Source: Deltaproteobacteria bacterium (GTDB lineage Bacteria > Bdellovibrionota_C > UBA2361 > OMII01). Taken from it: a DNA stretch of 32,944 nt. Shown here piece by piece: positions 1-8,152 of this stretch. Every line of letters begins with the position of its first letter. Position 1 is the first letter of the stretch. Under the pieces are notes generated by a model. The model worked only from the letters and a program-made list of their open reading frames with translations. It was not told the origin of the DNA and ran no database searches. The DNA lies in contig CANLCB010000012.1 of NCBI GenBank assembly GCA_947488865.1, positions 1 to 32,944 on the forward strand. The letters are read 5' to 3'. The translations under genes were made by a program, and so were the position numbers.

Positions 1-1
1 A

Positions 2-61
2 GAATTTGAACAAGGCGCAGCCACGCAGCGGTTCTGCTTTCGCGATCGCTCGTGCGTGTAA
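2..61 (+). CDS. Possible 3' end of a gene entering from the left edge
   Basis: An open frame runs from the window edge for 19 codons and ends in a double stop (TAA TAA at 59-64). It includes the residues RFCFRDRSCV. No family can be recognised from so short a piece, and it may be chance. The tandem stops are the only argument in its favour. Confidence 0.2.
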   Translation, partial: EFEQGAATQRFCFRDRSCV

Positions 62-64
62 TAA

Positions 65-600
65 GGGAGTGCGCCAAAAAGTTCTCCGACAAAACCGCTC
101 CCGAAATCTCGGGAAAAAAACCACGCCTTCTCGTCACTGAAAAAACGAACTCACCGATCGATTTCGGTGAACTTGATCCGACCCCATTCAGCCGTACCTC
201 TTATGTCGGCCTACTTCGCGGAATCATTGAGATTCCGAGCGACTTTTTGGGGTCTTTTTAAGACGCGAAAAACGAGCCGGAAGCGTCGGTTTTTAGGGGG
301 TTTACGGAGCCTTAGAACGGGGTTCTTCGGAGCGTTTTGTAGGGGTATTTTTGACACTCGCAGGCGGTGCGGGGTTGTTGTTCGAAAATGCCGCGTTCAC
401 ACGAAACAGCACGCTCTGCCGGAGTATCCTATCGGACAGACAAGCACTTGTTTTGACGAGCTTTTATGCTCCAACGCCAGCAAGGCACGAATCGACCGTC
501 GGACGGGAACTTTGATTGCGGACAGTGTGAAGCAGGCGGGCCGCAGATTTTGCGCGGCTGCGAAGGTGAAGAGTTTTTTCGAGGCTGGCCCGACTGAGGG
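65..600. other. Stretch without a supported gene
   Basis: Open frames exist on both strands here, the longest 147 codons on the plus strand at 167-610. Their translations are rich in Arg, Ser and Phe without domain-like patterning, have no convincing ribosome binding site and overlap one another. No tRNA, tmRNA, RNase P or SRP RNA signature was seen. The plus strand has several G-runs and short inverted repeats of unknown meaning. Confidence 0.4.
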
Positions 601-601
601 C

Positions 602-642
602 AAAAAGTAGAACAACAGCTCGGGTTCCGGGCACCCCCGAGC
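602..642 (-). terminator. Candidate intrinsic terminator after argS
   Basis: Read on the minus strand, GCTCGGG and CCCGAGC (plus coordinates 636-642 and 618-624) form a perfect 7-bp stem. It is followed by a T-rich tail, TGTTGTTCTACTTTTT. It lies about 120 bases beyond the argS stop and would end the rfbA-argS transcript. The loop is longer than usual (11 nt) and the T-run is interrupted, so the call is moderate. Confidence 0.4.
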
Positions 643-763
643 ATCCGACGCCGCCCTCAAAGCGCCCCCCCTGTAGCAAGACAACGGCGCAGAAACAGAG
701 CGGCTCAGCCCGAGTCTCCTTGAGAATTCGAGCCCCTCGCCGCCTGTCTCCCCTACCCTTTCA

Positions 764-2920
764 CTACATTCGCTCTACGGTTTCGATACCAAGCAAAGAA
801 AGAGCGTGTTGAATGACTCGACCACTCGCGTCAACCAACGCGGCTCGAGCAACCTTCAACTCGAGAGTCTCGGCGTGAAGCACTGAACAGTTTTGATACA
901 TTCGGCTAAATCGCTTTGCGAGATCGTACACGAACGCGCACACAAGGTGTGGGCTGTATCGTTCACACGCCGACTCAACCACAGAGTGATACTCGTTAAT
1001 AAGACGAAGCACATCGACTTCTGTCTCGTGCGTTAAAAGATCCCACTTCGCTGTCGTAAATTGTTTTTCGTCAATTCCAACTTCTCTTAAGATCGACCGA
1101 GTGCGCGCGTAGGCGTACATCATGTACGGCCCCGTGTTACCAGTCTTCGCCGTCCACGCGTCGAGATCGAAGATAACAAGGGAAGTGTTATCCACGTTCA
1201 ACATACCGTAGCGCATCGTCGCGAGCGCAATTCTTCTTGCGGCTTCTACTCGCTCAGCCTCAGGCCACTCATCTTTGTACTTATCGAGGAACTCAGTGTT
1301 GATGCGATTGAGCAATCTATCCTTCAACGCGGACATCAAGATGACAGTTCCCTTTCGGCTACTCATCTTGCCCTCAGGGGTCACAACCTGACCATATGAA
1401 CAGTGGAAACAGTTCTTTACCTGCTCATACCCCATGAGCTCTAAACAGCGAAAAACCTGCTGAAAATGAAGAGTTTGAGCGACATCGACCACGTAAACCG
1501 ATCGATCAATTTTGAACTCCTCAAACTTCCGTTGAGCGAGCTTCAAGTCACGAGTCGCGTAGAGCGCGGTACCATCGCGTTTGATAAGAAGACAGAACCC
1601 AAGATTTTCCTTCGAGAGATCTGCTCCGACCGCGCCTTGCGATTCTTTAAAGATTCCCTTCTGCTGAAACTCACGAACAAGCTCTTTGCTGGACTCTCCG
1701 TATTCAGACTCATAGAAGAAGTGATCGAACGAGCAGTTGAGCCATTTGAAGGTCTCTTTCAACTCGTCGATAGACCACTGTCGGGTCTTGAGCCACAGAT
1801 CCTTCATTTCTGGATCGTTCGACTCTAGCCGTTGAAGAACTGATGACACCTCTTTATTCCAGCCGTCGATGGTTGGAAGAACAAGTTGTCCCTCTGGAAG
1901 GGCGCCAGGAATCTTGAACAATTCAACTAAGTCGATCCCGATTCCGTCGGGCTTGGTTTTTAGCAGCTCCGGAGACAAGGTAAGATTAAGAACTGTATTG
2001 TTCTCTCCAATCCCAAGCTCCTCTTCGCCAAGCATGAGCCCAACACTCTGAACTCCTTTTCGGTCCGCTACACCGATCTGACGAGCGCCAAGCGCGACAC
2101 CTGGACCGGCGTGAGGAACGAGAGAGCCTGGTTTGATATCGACCGCGTTCTTTTTCGCGGTAACAACTGAGACAACTCCGTCACTCGTAGTCAGCGTCGC
2201 GACAACCCACTCAGGATTGTTTGGATGAGGCACAAGCGCGTCCACACGAGCTGTTTTAATCCCTCGAATTTCAACTTTGGAGTAGGTCCCCAAATCGAGC
2301 TTCGAGGTAGCATCAACGTACGCTTTCCCCATGAATTCCAAGCGGTTAGACTCAGGCATCTTGAGCTCCGGGTGCGTCAAAAGATACCACAGACACTTGG
2401 CAACGTGCGTCCCCTCGTCACCGAGGTAATTGGCGCGAACCGTCGTATATCCGTTCCACTCAAACAACCGAGAGACTGTGTCGCCAAGAGACGCGTTACG
2501 AATGTGTCCAACGTGAAATGACTTATGAGTATTTACATTTCCGTACTCGACCATCACCCGAGTCTTCTTGTGAGCGCGAGCTTTTAGGAATTCTCCACTA
2601 ACGATCGATGGAACAAGCACTCCTGCAAGAGATGCCTTGTTAAGAATAAAGTTAATGTACGGGCCTATCGGTTTAACCGCTTCGATCTCTTTCTCCGCGG
2701 CAAGCTTCTCAGAGAGTTTAGCGGCAAGATCGGCAGCGATCGCTGGAGGAGCTTTCTTCAGAGAGCGAGCCAACTGGAAACACGGGAAGGCGATATCACC
2801 ATGCGCTGAGTCTTTTGGAGTCTCCAGAAGATTCTCGATCTCGGAAGCTGAAAGAGAAACGCCCCCTAATTCAGCGATCACCTGCTCTAACACTCGAGCG
2901 ACTATTGCTTGACCGATCAT
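764..2920 (-). CDS. argS: Arginyl-tRNA synthetase with an inserted tRNA-binding (OB-fold-like) domain
   Basis: Class I synthetase that charges tRNA-Arg in the cytoplasm. The 718-residue protein has an N-terminal Arg-tRNA-synthetase additional domain (about 1-100), the HIGH-like motif HVGHIRN at 136-142, the KMSKS-like loop GKMSSRKGT at 517-525, and a C-terminal helical anticodon-binding domain (about 600-718) ending in ERM. The family is normally 550-600 residues. The excess is an insertion at about 213-350, between AYVDATSKLDLGTYSKVE and the point where the normal family pattern resumes at about 351. It reads like the tRNA-binding domain of PheT, Trbp111 and MetG C-termini: PHPN at 231-234, IKPGSLVPHAGPG at 262-274, and GVQS with EELGIG at 289-305. 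The start is the ATG with AAGGAG five bases upstream. It is last in a two-gene unit, 16 bp after rfbA. Confidence 0.97.
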   Translation of the reverse strand: MIGQAIVARVLEQVIAELGGVSLSASEIENLLETPKDSAHGDIAFPCFQLARSLKKAPPAIAADLAAKLSEKLAAEKEIEAVKPIGPYINFILNKASLAGVLVPSIVSGEFLKARAHKKTRVMVEYGNVNTHKSFHVGHIRNASLGDTVSRLFEWNGYTTVRANYLGDEGTHVAKCLWYLLTHPELKMPESNRLEFMGKAYVDATSKLDLGTYSKVEIRGIKTARVDALVPHPNNPEWVVATLTTSDGVVSVVTAKKNAVDIKPGSLVPHAGPGVALGARQIGVADRKGVQSVGLMLGEEELGIGENNTVLNLTLSPELLKTKPDGIGIDLVELFKIPGALPEGQLVLPTIDGWNKEVSSVLQRLESNDPEMKDLWLKTRQWSIDELKETFKWLNCSFDHFFYESEYGESSKELVREFQQKGIFKESQGAVGADLSKENLGFCLLIKRDGTALYATRDLKLAQRKFEEFKIDRSVYVVDVAQTLHFQQVFRCLELMGYEQVKNCFHCSYGQVVTPEGKMSSRKGTVILMSALKDRLLNRINTEFLDKYKDEWPEAERVEAARRIALATMRYGMLNVDNTSLVIFDLDAWTAKTGNTGPYMMYAYARTRSILREVGIDEKQFTTAKWDLLTHETEVDVLRLINEYHSVVESACERYSPHLVCAFVYDLAKRFSRMYQNCSVLHAETLELKVARAALVDASGRVIQHALSLLGIETVERM

Positions 2921-2936
2921 GACAACTCCTTATTTC

Positions 2937-3818
2937 TTATCGGTGAACGCGATCGCTATTAAGAAGAGTCTGGAGGTACTGACCGTACGAACTCTTCTTC
3001 TGTCCCTCAACTAACTTCTCAAGCTGCGCGCGATCAATGAAGCCCATCGAGAAGGCGATCTCCTCAAGACACGCCACCATTAAACCCTGCCGTTCTTGCA
3101 ACGTTTGAATGAAATTGCACGCCTGGAGCAATGATTCATGGGTTCCCGTGTCCAGCCACGCCATGCCACGTCCGAGCAATTCAACATGCAATTTTCCAGC
3201 TTTCAAGTACTCTGAGTTTACATCTGTAATCTCTAACTCTCCTCGGGGCGAAGGCTTCAAATTGCAAGCGATGTCCACCACCCGATTGTCGTAGAAGTAC
3301 AAACCGGTGACCGCGTACTGCGATTTTGGTTGCTTTGGCTTCTCAACAAGATGAACCGCCTTACCGTTTTCATCGAACTCCACAACGCCATAGCGCTCTG
3401 GATCCTTCACGCGATATCCAAAGACCGTCGCTCCATCAGCTCGCCCCGCCGCGTTACGAAGCGCGTCGGCAAATCCATGACCAAAGAAGATGTTGTCTCC
3501 CAGAGCAAGCGCGACGCGGTCAGTCCCAATAAACTCTTTACCGATTATGAACGCTTGCGCGAGACCGTCTGGACTCGGTTGCTCAGCGTAGTGAAACGAA
3601 CAGCCCCACTGCGAACCATCACCGAGCAAACGCTCAAAGGATGGACGATCGTGTGGAGTAGAAATGATTAAAATGTCGCGGATGCCTGACAGAAGAAGCG
3701 CCGAAAGCGGATAGTAGATCATCGGCTTGTCGTATATCGGCAAGAGCTGCTTGCTAATTGCGAGAGTAACCGGATGAAGCCGAGTGCCTGAACCGCCAGC
3801 TAGAATAATCCCCTTCAT
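2937..3818 (-). CDS. rfbA: Glucose-1-phosphate thymidylyltransferase
   Basis: Makes dTDP-glucose from glucose-1-phosphate and dTTP, the first step toward dTDP-rhamnose and other dTDP-sugars for surface polysaccharide. The protein has the normal length (293 aa). It carries the nucleotide-binding signature GGSGTRL at 8-14, the sugar-phosphate motif with K23 in [12 protein letters not shown], and the metal and nucleotide motif LGDNIFFG at 106-113. The C-terminal helical region ends in GQYLQTLL. The usual partners rfbB, rfbC and rfbD are not in this window; instead the gene sits 16 bp ahead of argS on the same strand. It diverges from the PBP4-like gene across about 134 bp that should hold both promoters. 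Confidence 0.95.
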   Translation of the reverse strand: MKGIILAGGSGTRLHPVTLAISKQLLPIYDKPMIYYPLSALLLSGIRDILIISTPHDRPSFERLLGDGSQWGCSFHYAEQPSPDGLAQAFIIGKEFIGTDRVALALGDNIFFGHGFADALRNAAGRADGATVFGYRVKDPERYGVVEFDENGKAVHLVEKPKQPKSQYAVTGLYFYDNRVVDIACNLKPSPRGELEITDVNSEYLKAGKLHVELLGRGMAWLDTGTHESLLQACNFIQTLQERQGLMVACLEEIAFSMGFIDRAQLEKLVEGQKKSSYGQYLQTLLNSDRVHR

Positions 3819-3952
3819 GTCCGTCCTTATGATTTCCTCGAAAAATCGCCAGTTAGTCCCGGTACACTAGCAAGAAACAAAGGCAATTTCACCCTCCTGA
3901 TTCCAGCACCTTAAGCCTTTTCCTCCCCTCTCATTTGTGGTCAGATCAAGGG

Positions 3953-5158
3953 ATGCGTTTTTCCGTAATAATCCCCCTCCTTCTTCTCGCCTGCTGCGCC
4001 ACGCTCAATACCGCACCCGCCCAAGAAATCGACCTGAAGAAACTCCTCAAAAACGGGGGCACACGCGTTGAACTTGAGGACGGAACTCCCCTCCTCACCT
4101 ATCGAGACACAGAGTCTTTCATCCCCGCCTCCACGCTCAAAGTTGCGACTACATTTTGCGCCCTTGAGGAGATGGGACGAGAGTATCGATTCACCACTAA
4201 ATTTTTTAAGGGCCTAGGCAACGTCCTCTACATTAAAGGAGCCGGAGATCCATCTCTTGTCTCTGAAGAGTTGCAAAAGATCGCGGCTAAGATCGCGCCG
4301 TCGTTTCCTGTAATACAATCGATCGTGATCGATCCCTCATTCTTCGATCCAGACATTGCGATTGATGGGTCCGCCGCCTCGCTTAACCCGTACGACTCAA
4401 AAAACGCCGCTTTTGTTGGGAATTTTAGCAGTGCGCACCTTATTCGCCGAAAGAATGGAAAGGTGGAAACCGCTGAAGCACAAACTCCGATTACTCCGCT
4501 TGCGGCGCAAGCAGGGCTACGACTCGCTAAGGGAGGCTCCGAGCGAATTAACCTCGGCACCTCTTGGCGTAACGGCTCCATCTATGGGGGAGAGCTGCTC
4601 GCAGCGTTCTTACGAAGAGCTGGCTCGACAGGGGCTATGACTGTCAGCATCGGCTCAATCCCATTTGACGCTAAATTGCTCTACTCTCATCAGTCGTCAC
4701 AAAACCTCGAAGAGATATCTCAGGGACTCCTCAAGTACTCCACCAACTTCACCGCCAATCAGGTATTCCTTGTTCTTGGAGCGCATAAGTATGGAGCGCC
4801 TGCCTCGCTCGAAAAATCTCAAAAAGCCATGAGAGCCTGCCTTGAAGAGAAGGTCGGATGGAGATCTTTCCATGTCGAAGAAGGCTCAGGCCTCTCGCGC
4901 CTTAACAAAGTCACCCCTATCCAGATGACTCAGCTGCTGAAGCGTTTTGAACCGTATCGAGAACTGCTAAACGTCGAAGACGACTTCACGGCCAAGACCG
5001 GCAGCCTGCGGGGGGTCAACACACTCACGGGGTATTTTGACCTAACCCCTCAAAAACAGGTTCGTTTCTCGATTTTAATCAATAGTGATGTCGAGCACTT
5101 ATACAAGTTCAAAGTCGCCAGGCAAATTCGGGAATATCTTAAAAATCACAACCGATAG
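3953..5158 (+). CDS. dacB: PBP4/DacB-like D-Ala-D-Ala carboxypeptidase/endopeptidase (peptidase S13 family)
   Basis: Low-molecular-mass penicillin-binding protein that trims peptidoglycan in the periplasm. From the ATG at 3953 the protein has 401 residues. A hydrophobic signal (about 1-24) contains LLLLACC, which could be a lipobox (LLAC) as well as an ordinary signal peptide ending in APAQ. The three active-site motifs are present: SxxK as STLK (60-63), SxN as STN (263-265) and KTG (348-350, followed by SLRG). An upstream in-frame TTG at 3935 would add six residues before the signal, so the ATG is preferred although its Shine-Dalgarno is poor. At 401 residues it is shorter than E. coli PBP4 (477 aa), so the accessory domains between STLK and STN are probably reduced. 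Confidence 0.9.
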   Translation: MRFSVIIPLLLLACCATLNTAPAQEIDLKKLLKNGGTRVELEDGTPLLTYRDTESFIPASTLKVATTFCALEEMGREYRFTTKFFKGLGNVLYIKGAGDPSLVSEELQKIAAKIAPSFPVIQSIVIDPSFFDPDIAIDGSAASLNPYDSKNAAFVGNFSSAHLIRRKNGKVETAEAQTPITPLAAQAGLRLAKGGSERINLGTSWRNGSIYGGELLAAFLRRAGSTGAMTVSIGSIPFDAKLLYSHQSSQNLEEISQGLLKYSTNFTANQVFLVLGAHKYGAPASLEKSQKAMRACLEEKVGWRSFHVEEGSGLSRLNKVTPIQMTQLLKRFEPYRELLNVEDDFTAKTGSLRGVNTLTGYFDLTPQKQVRFSILINSDVEHLYKFKVARQIREYLKNHNR

Positions 5159-5177
5159 CATAATCATCTCTATATTT

Positions 5178-5224
5178 AGACTAAAAAGCGCGATAATTAT
5201 ATTAATAGCGCAAAGCTTTAGTCT
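5178..5224. promoter_or_regulatory. Inverted repeat in the amt leader
   Basis: AGACTAAA (5178-5185) and TTTAGTCT (5217-5224) are a perfect 8-bp inverted pair flanking an AT-rich core that also contains two GCGC tetramers. It lies 21 bp before the amt ATG. The AT-rich core (ATAATTATATTAATA) could hold the promoter -10, so this may be an operator or a leader hairpin. No -24/-12 nitrogen (sigma-54) promoter was found. Confidence 0.4.
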
Positions 5225-5244
5225 TAAACGCAGGAGATAACGCC

Positions 5245-6633
5245 ATGGCTGCGGCCCGTACCGTTCCCTCAACCCCCTCCCTTTGGGCAATTCCCCTTCT
5301 TGCGCTCGCCTTGGTAGGGGTCACTGGAGCGGTCCTCCCCAGCACTCCGGCGACCGGCGGTGGCGCCATCGACACTGGCGACACAGCCTGGATGTTAACA
5401 GCCACCGCCCTCGTGCTCCTGATGACCCCCGGCCTGTCCTTCTTCTATGGCGGAATGGTCGATCGAAAAAATGTCCTCTCCACGATGCTTCAGTCTTTCA
5501 TCGCCATGGGGTTAGTCAGCATCCTGTGGGTAACCGTGGGCTTCAGTCTCGCCTTTGGCGACTCCCTTGGCGGCTTAATCGGAGACCCAACCACCTTTTT
5601 CATGTTTCGTAACGTTGGAGAGGCTCCCCACCCTGCCCTTTCACCAACAATTCCTCTCGCGCTCTTTGCACTCTTTCAATTGAAATTCGCCATCATCACA
5701 CCAGCGCTTATCACCGGCGCTTTCGCCGGCAGAGTTCGCTTCTCAAGCTACATGCTCTTCGTGTGCCTGTTTTCTATCTTCATTTACTGCCCACTCGCTC
5801 ACTGGACCTGGCATCCCGAAGGATTCCTAAGGCAGTGGGGAGTTCTCGATTTCGCTGGAGGAACAGTCGTGCACATGGCTGGCGGACTCGCGGCCCTCAC
5901 CGGCGCCGTGTTCTTCGGACAACGAAACTCTCACAAACAACAAACCCCTGAGGTACCGGCGCACATTCCCTACGTTCTTCTTGGAACCGGGATGTTGTGG
6001 TTCGGTTGGTTCGGATTCAATGCGGGCTCAGCGCTCGCCGCAAACGGACTTGCTGCAAAAGCGTTCCTAACTACCAATACGGCCTCCGCCGCCGCTATGC
6101 TCGCGTGGATCTTTTTCGATGGTGCGAAGGGGCGAAAGCCCTCAGCTCTCGGGGCGTGCATTGGCGCTGTCGTGGGACTCGTCGCGATAACACCAGCCGC
6201 AGGATTCGTCACTGTGGGCGCAAGTATCTTTATTGGCACCGCCGCAAGCATCATTAGCAATATCGCGGTGCACTTACGCACAAAGAGCGATCTTGATGAC
6301 ACCCTTGATGTGTTTCCATGTCACGGCGTCGGGGGCGTTGTGGGGATGATTCTCACCGCGGTATTCGCCGATAAAGTGGGGCTTATCTACGGGGAGACAA
6401 CAACATTTATCAACCACCTGTACGCGCTCGGAATTGTGGCCACATTCACCATAGCAGGCAGTTACCTCCTGTATCTGGCAACACACTCGATTATTCCTAT
6501 GCGTGTGAGCGAAGCCGAAGAGGAGATAGGACTCGACCTAAGCCAGCACGGAGAGGGCCTTGAATCACTCTCGTCTACAAACGTGTGCTCCGCTCCGCAA
6601 TCAACGACCACGGCTAAGATCAAAGCGGCTTAA
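5245..6633 (+). CDS. amt: Ammonium transporter, Amt family
   Basis: Inner-membrane channel for ammonium. The 462-residue protein starts with an N-terminal hydrophobic segment (about 12-32) that is probably a signal peptide, as in other AmtB proteins. The Amt core begins at about 45 with DTAWMLTATALVLLM and continues with PGLSFFYGGMV. The twin pore histidines are visible as H210 in DFAGGTVVHMAGG and H360 in DVFPCHGVGGVVG. Glycine-rich helices follow through about 415. The cytoplasmic tail (416-462) has the usual EAEEEIGLDLSQHGE stretch where a PII protein binds in relatives. No glnK/glnB gene follows, which is unusual for amt loci. The start is the ATG preceded by AGGAG eight bases upstream. 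It shares direction with the PBP4-like gene but has its own 86-bp leader with an inverted repeat. Confidence 0.96.
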   Translation: MAAARTVPSTPSLWAIPLLALALVGVTGAVLPSTPATGGGAIDTGDTAWMLTATALVLLMTPGLSFFYGGMVDRKNVLSTMLQSFIAMGLVSILWVTVGFSLAFGDSLGGLIGDPTTFFMFRNVGEAPHPALSPTIPLALFALFQLKFAIITPALITGAFAGRVRFSSYMLFVCLFSIFIYCPLAHWTWHPEGFLRQWGVLDFAGGTVVHMAGGLAALTGAVFFGQRNSHKQQTPEVPAHIPYVLLGTGMLWFGWFGFNAGSALAANGLAAKAFLTTNTASAAAMLAWIFFDGAKGRKPSALGACIGAVVGLVAITPAAGFVTVGASIFIGTAASIISNIAVHLRTKSDLDDTLDVFPCHGVGGVVGMILTAVFADKVGLIYGETTTFINHLYALGIVATFTIAGSYLLYLATHSIIPMRVSEAEEEIGLDLSQHGEGLESLSSTNVCSAPQSTTTAKIKAA

Positions 6634-6903
6634 CAAATAGTATACGCAAGCCATTTCTTGAGGGCAGCGCAATGGATGGCTCATCGGTTGATATAGAGAA
6701 TTCCGCGCAAGCTCCTCCCAAACTGTCCTAGACGCTCTCGGCATAGCCCTCACGTCAGCAATAGGACATAAAGCTCCGCAAAAACCCTTGGAATTTCATA
6801 TCCCTACCCCTTCCTAATCTTTTCAATCTCATCCCCTTCAGGATTCAAATGTTTATGCCGACCTTCCCCGTGGAAGCTGGACAAAACCAAAGGGGGACGA
6901 CCC

Positions 6904-8124
6904 GTGAACAAAGTATTACTTTTCCTATCCTTCGTCGTGCTGAACTTGTGCGGTATCGTAGCACCTACCGCGATGGCCCAAGACGTCGGGTGTTGGATAT
7001 TCGAAAAAGACACATCGGGAAACCTCGGAACTTTTCCAATCGGAAATGCGAATGCGGCGGCCTCGGGACAAGTAAAGGGCCTCTGGCTAACCAGTCCAAC
7101 TGGAGTGTCCTTTCCGTTCACTGGGACCTACATTGCAGGAAAGAGCTTCACCGCAAATTCTCTGCGTCAACTAACAGTCGTTGCCCAATTTTCGTACGTT
7201 CGGACATCAACGGAGTGTATTCACCAAAGCGGCCCCGAACCGTGCGGCCCGCGTGGAGTTCCGTGCAATTCGTGCATAACAGGGTCCTATTCGGTGTATC
7301 AATACGGCTCATACGTGACCTACTGTAACGATGGCGCTACTGCTGGAAAACCAGGAACACAGGTGAATGTTGCATGCTCGTTTGAGGGGCTCGGCGCAGG
7401 CTCGGGCTACCTACGAGGGGCAACCGATAACGGCGCTGGATCACTGACAGGTCATATATGCGCGATGAGCACCGGCTGTCTCGAATACACCGGTCAACTT
7501 GCGGCTTCGTACTCGAAACAAGAGGTTTCCATTCCTGTGCCGAACGGGACCGCAATCAAATATACTTTCTCAGAGGCACTCCCTGATGCCAAAGGGGTAG
7601 AACGAGTACGATTCTTTAAGGCAACGAACGCGGCATTCCTCTCACCTTCCCTCTTCTGCGTGTTAAGCGGCGGGGGCGGCGGTGCGCCTGGTGGCGGAAT
7701 CGGTGGAGGCAGTGGACCACAAAATAGCTGCGCTATGGCGTGCTCACTAGGCAGCTGCGTAGGCGATACCGGCTGTCCGGGAGTAAGTACGGGACCTGAC
7801 GCCTCTTGCACACGATGCGTGTGCAGCTCCGACGGGCAACAACCAGCGTGCAACGCTGGAGATAATACCGGGGCAGGCAACAACGGCTGCGATATGGCGT
7901 GCTCACTAGGCAGCTGCGTAGGCGATACCGGCTGTCGGGGAGTAAGTACCGGACCTGACGCCTCTTGCACACGATGCGTGTGCAGCTCCGACGGGCAACA
8001 ACCAGCGTGCAACGCTGGCGGTAATACCGGGGCAGGCAACAACGGTGGGAGCAGCGGACGGTCCGGGTACGTACCGGGCTCAGGCGCATCAAACAAAAGC
8101 AGCGGGAGTAAATTAGGTAACTAG
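6904..8124 (+). CDS. Secreted cysteine-rich protein with a C-terminal tandem repeat, function unknown
   Basis: Not recognised. The 406-residue protein starts at GTG 6904, after a purine-rich GGGGG tract about eight bases upstream. It has a clear signal peptide (about 1-26, ending APTAMAQ). Residues 27-250 are a Gly/Ser/Thr-rich extracellular-looking domain containing scattered cysteines, including CGPRGVPCNSC. A glycine hinge (SGGGGGAPGGGIGGG) is followed by two 53-residue units (276-328 and 329-381), each with eight cysteines spaced C-x3-C-x4-C-x5-C-x10-C-x2-C-x-C-x8-C, joined by NTGAGNNG linkers. A Ser/Gly tail ends the protein. The Cys pattern suggests small disulfide-bonded modules; antistasin-like or similar folds are possible but unproven. 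It probably acts outside the cell or on the surface. Confidence 0.8.
   Translation: MNKVLLFLSFVVLNLCGIVAPTAMAQDVGCWIFEKDTSGNLGTFPIGNANAAASGQVKGLWLTSPTGVSFPFTGTYIAGKSFTANSLRQLTVVAQFSYVRTSTECIHQSGPEPCGPRGVPCNSCITGSYSVYQYGSYVTYCNDGATAGKPGTQVNVACSFEGLGAGSGYLRGATDNGAGSLTGHICAMSTGCLEYTGQLAASYSKQEVSIPVPNGTAIKYTFSEALPDAKGVERVRFFKATNAAFLSPSLFCVLSGGGGGAPGGGIGGGSGPQNSCAMACSLGSCVGDTGCPGVSTGPDASCTRCVCSSDGQQPACNAGDNTGAGNNGCDMACSLGSCVGDTGCRGVSTGPDASCTRCVCSSDGQQPACNAGGNTGAGNNGGSSGRSGYVPGSGASNKSSGSKLGN
7729..8046 (+). repeat. Two tandem 159-bp repeats inside the Cys-rich gene
   Basis: Copy 1 is 7729-7887 and copy 2 is 7888-8046. By eye they differ at about six positions (for example CCGGGAG against CGGGGAG), so they are about 96% identical. 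The near identity, including silent positions, points to a recent in-frame duplication. Confidence 0.9.
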
Positions 8125-8152
8125 GAAAGGGACAGCTGTCCTGTATCCTTAA

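Noticed and set aside
103-121. CCCGA-TCGGG stem with an A-run as a terminator
   Set aside because: The stem is only five bases and the A-run is on the wrong side for plus-strand termination; no minus-strand gene is known upstream of it.
167-610. 147-codon plus-strand open frame
   Set aside because: Composition is Arg/Phe/Ser-rich without domain patterning, no ribosome site, and overlaps equally long frames on the other strand.
397-684. Three overlapping minus-strand frames downstream of argS
   Set aside because: They overlap in different frames and run through a hairpin that looks like a terminator; none resembles a family.
6860-6903. Riboswitch-like GGGGGACGACC before the Cys-rich gene
   Set aside because: Superficially like part of a cyclic-di-GMP riboswitch, but the paired helices and GCAAA elements are missing; the G-run is simply the ribosome site.
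7494-8096. 200-codon minus-strand frame
   Set aside because: Antisense shadow of the Cys-rich repeat gene; its repeats mirror the duplicated DNA.
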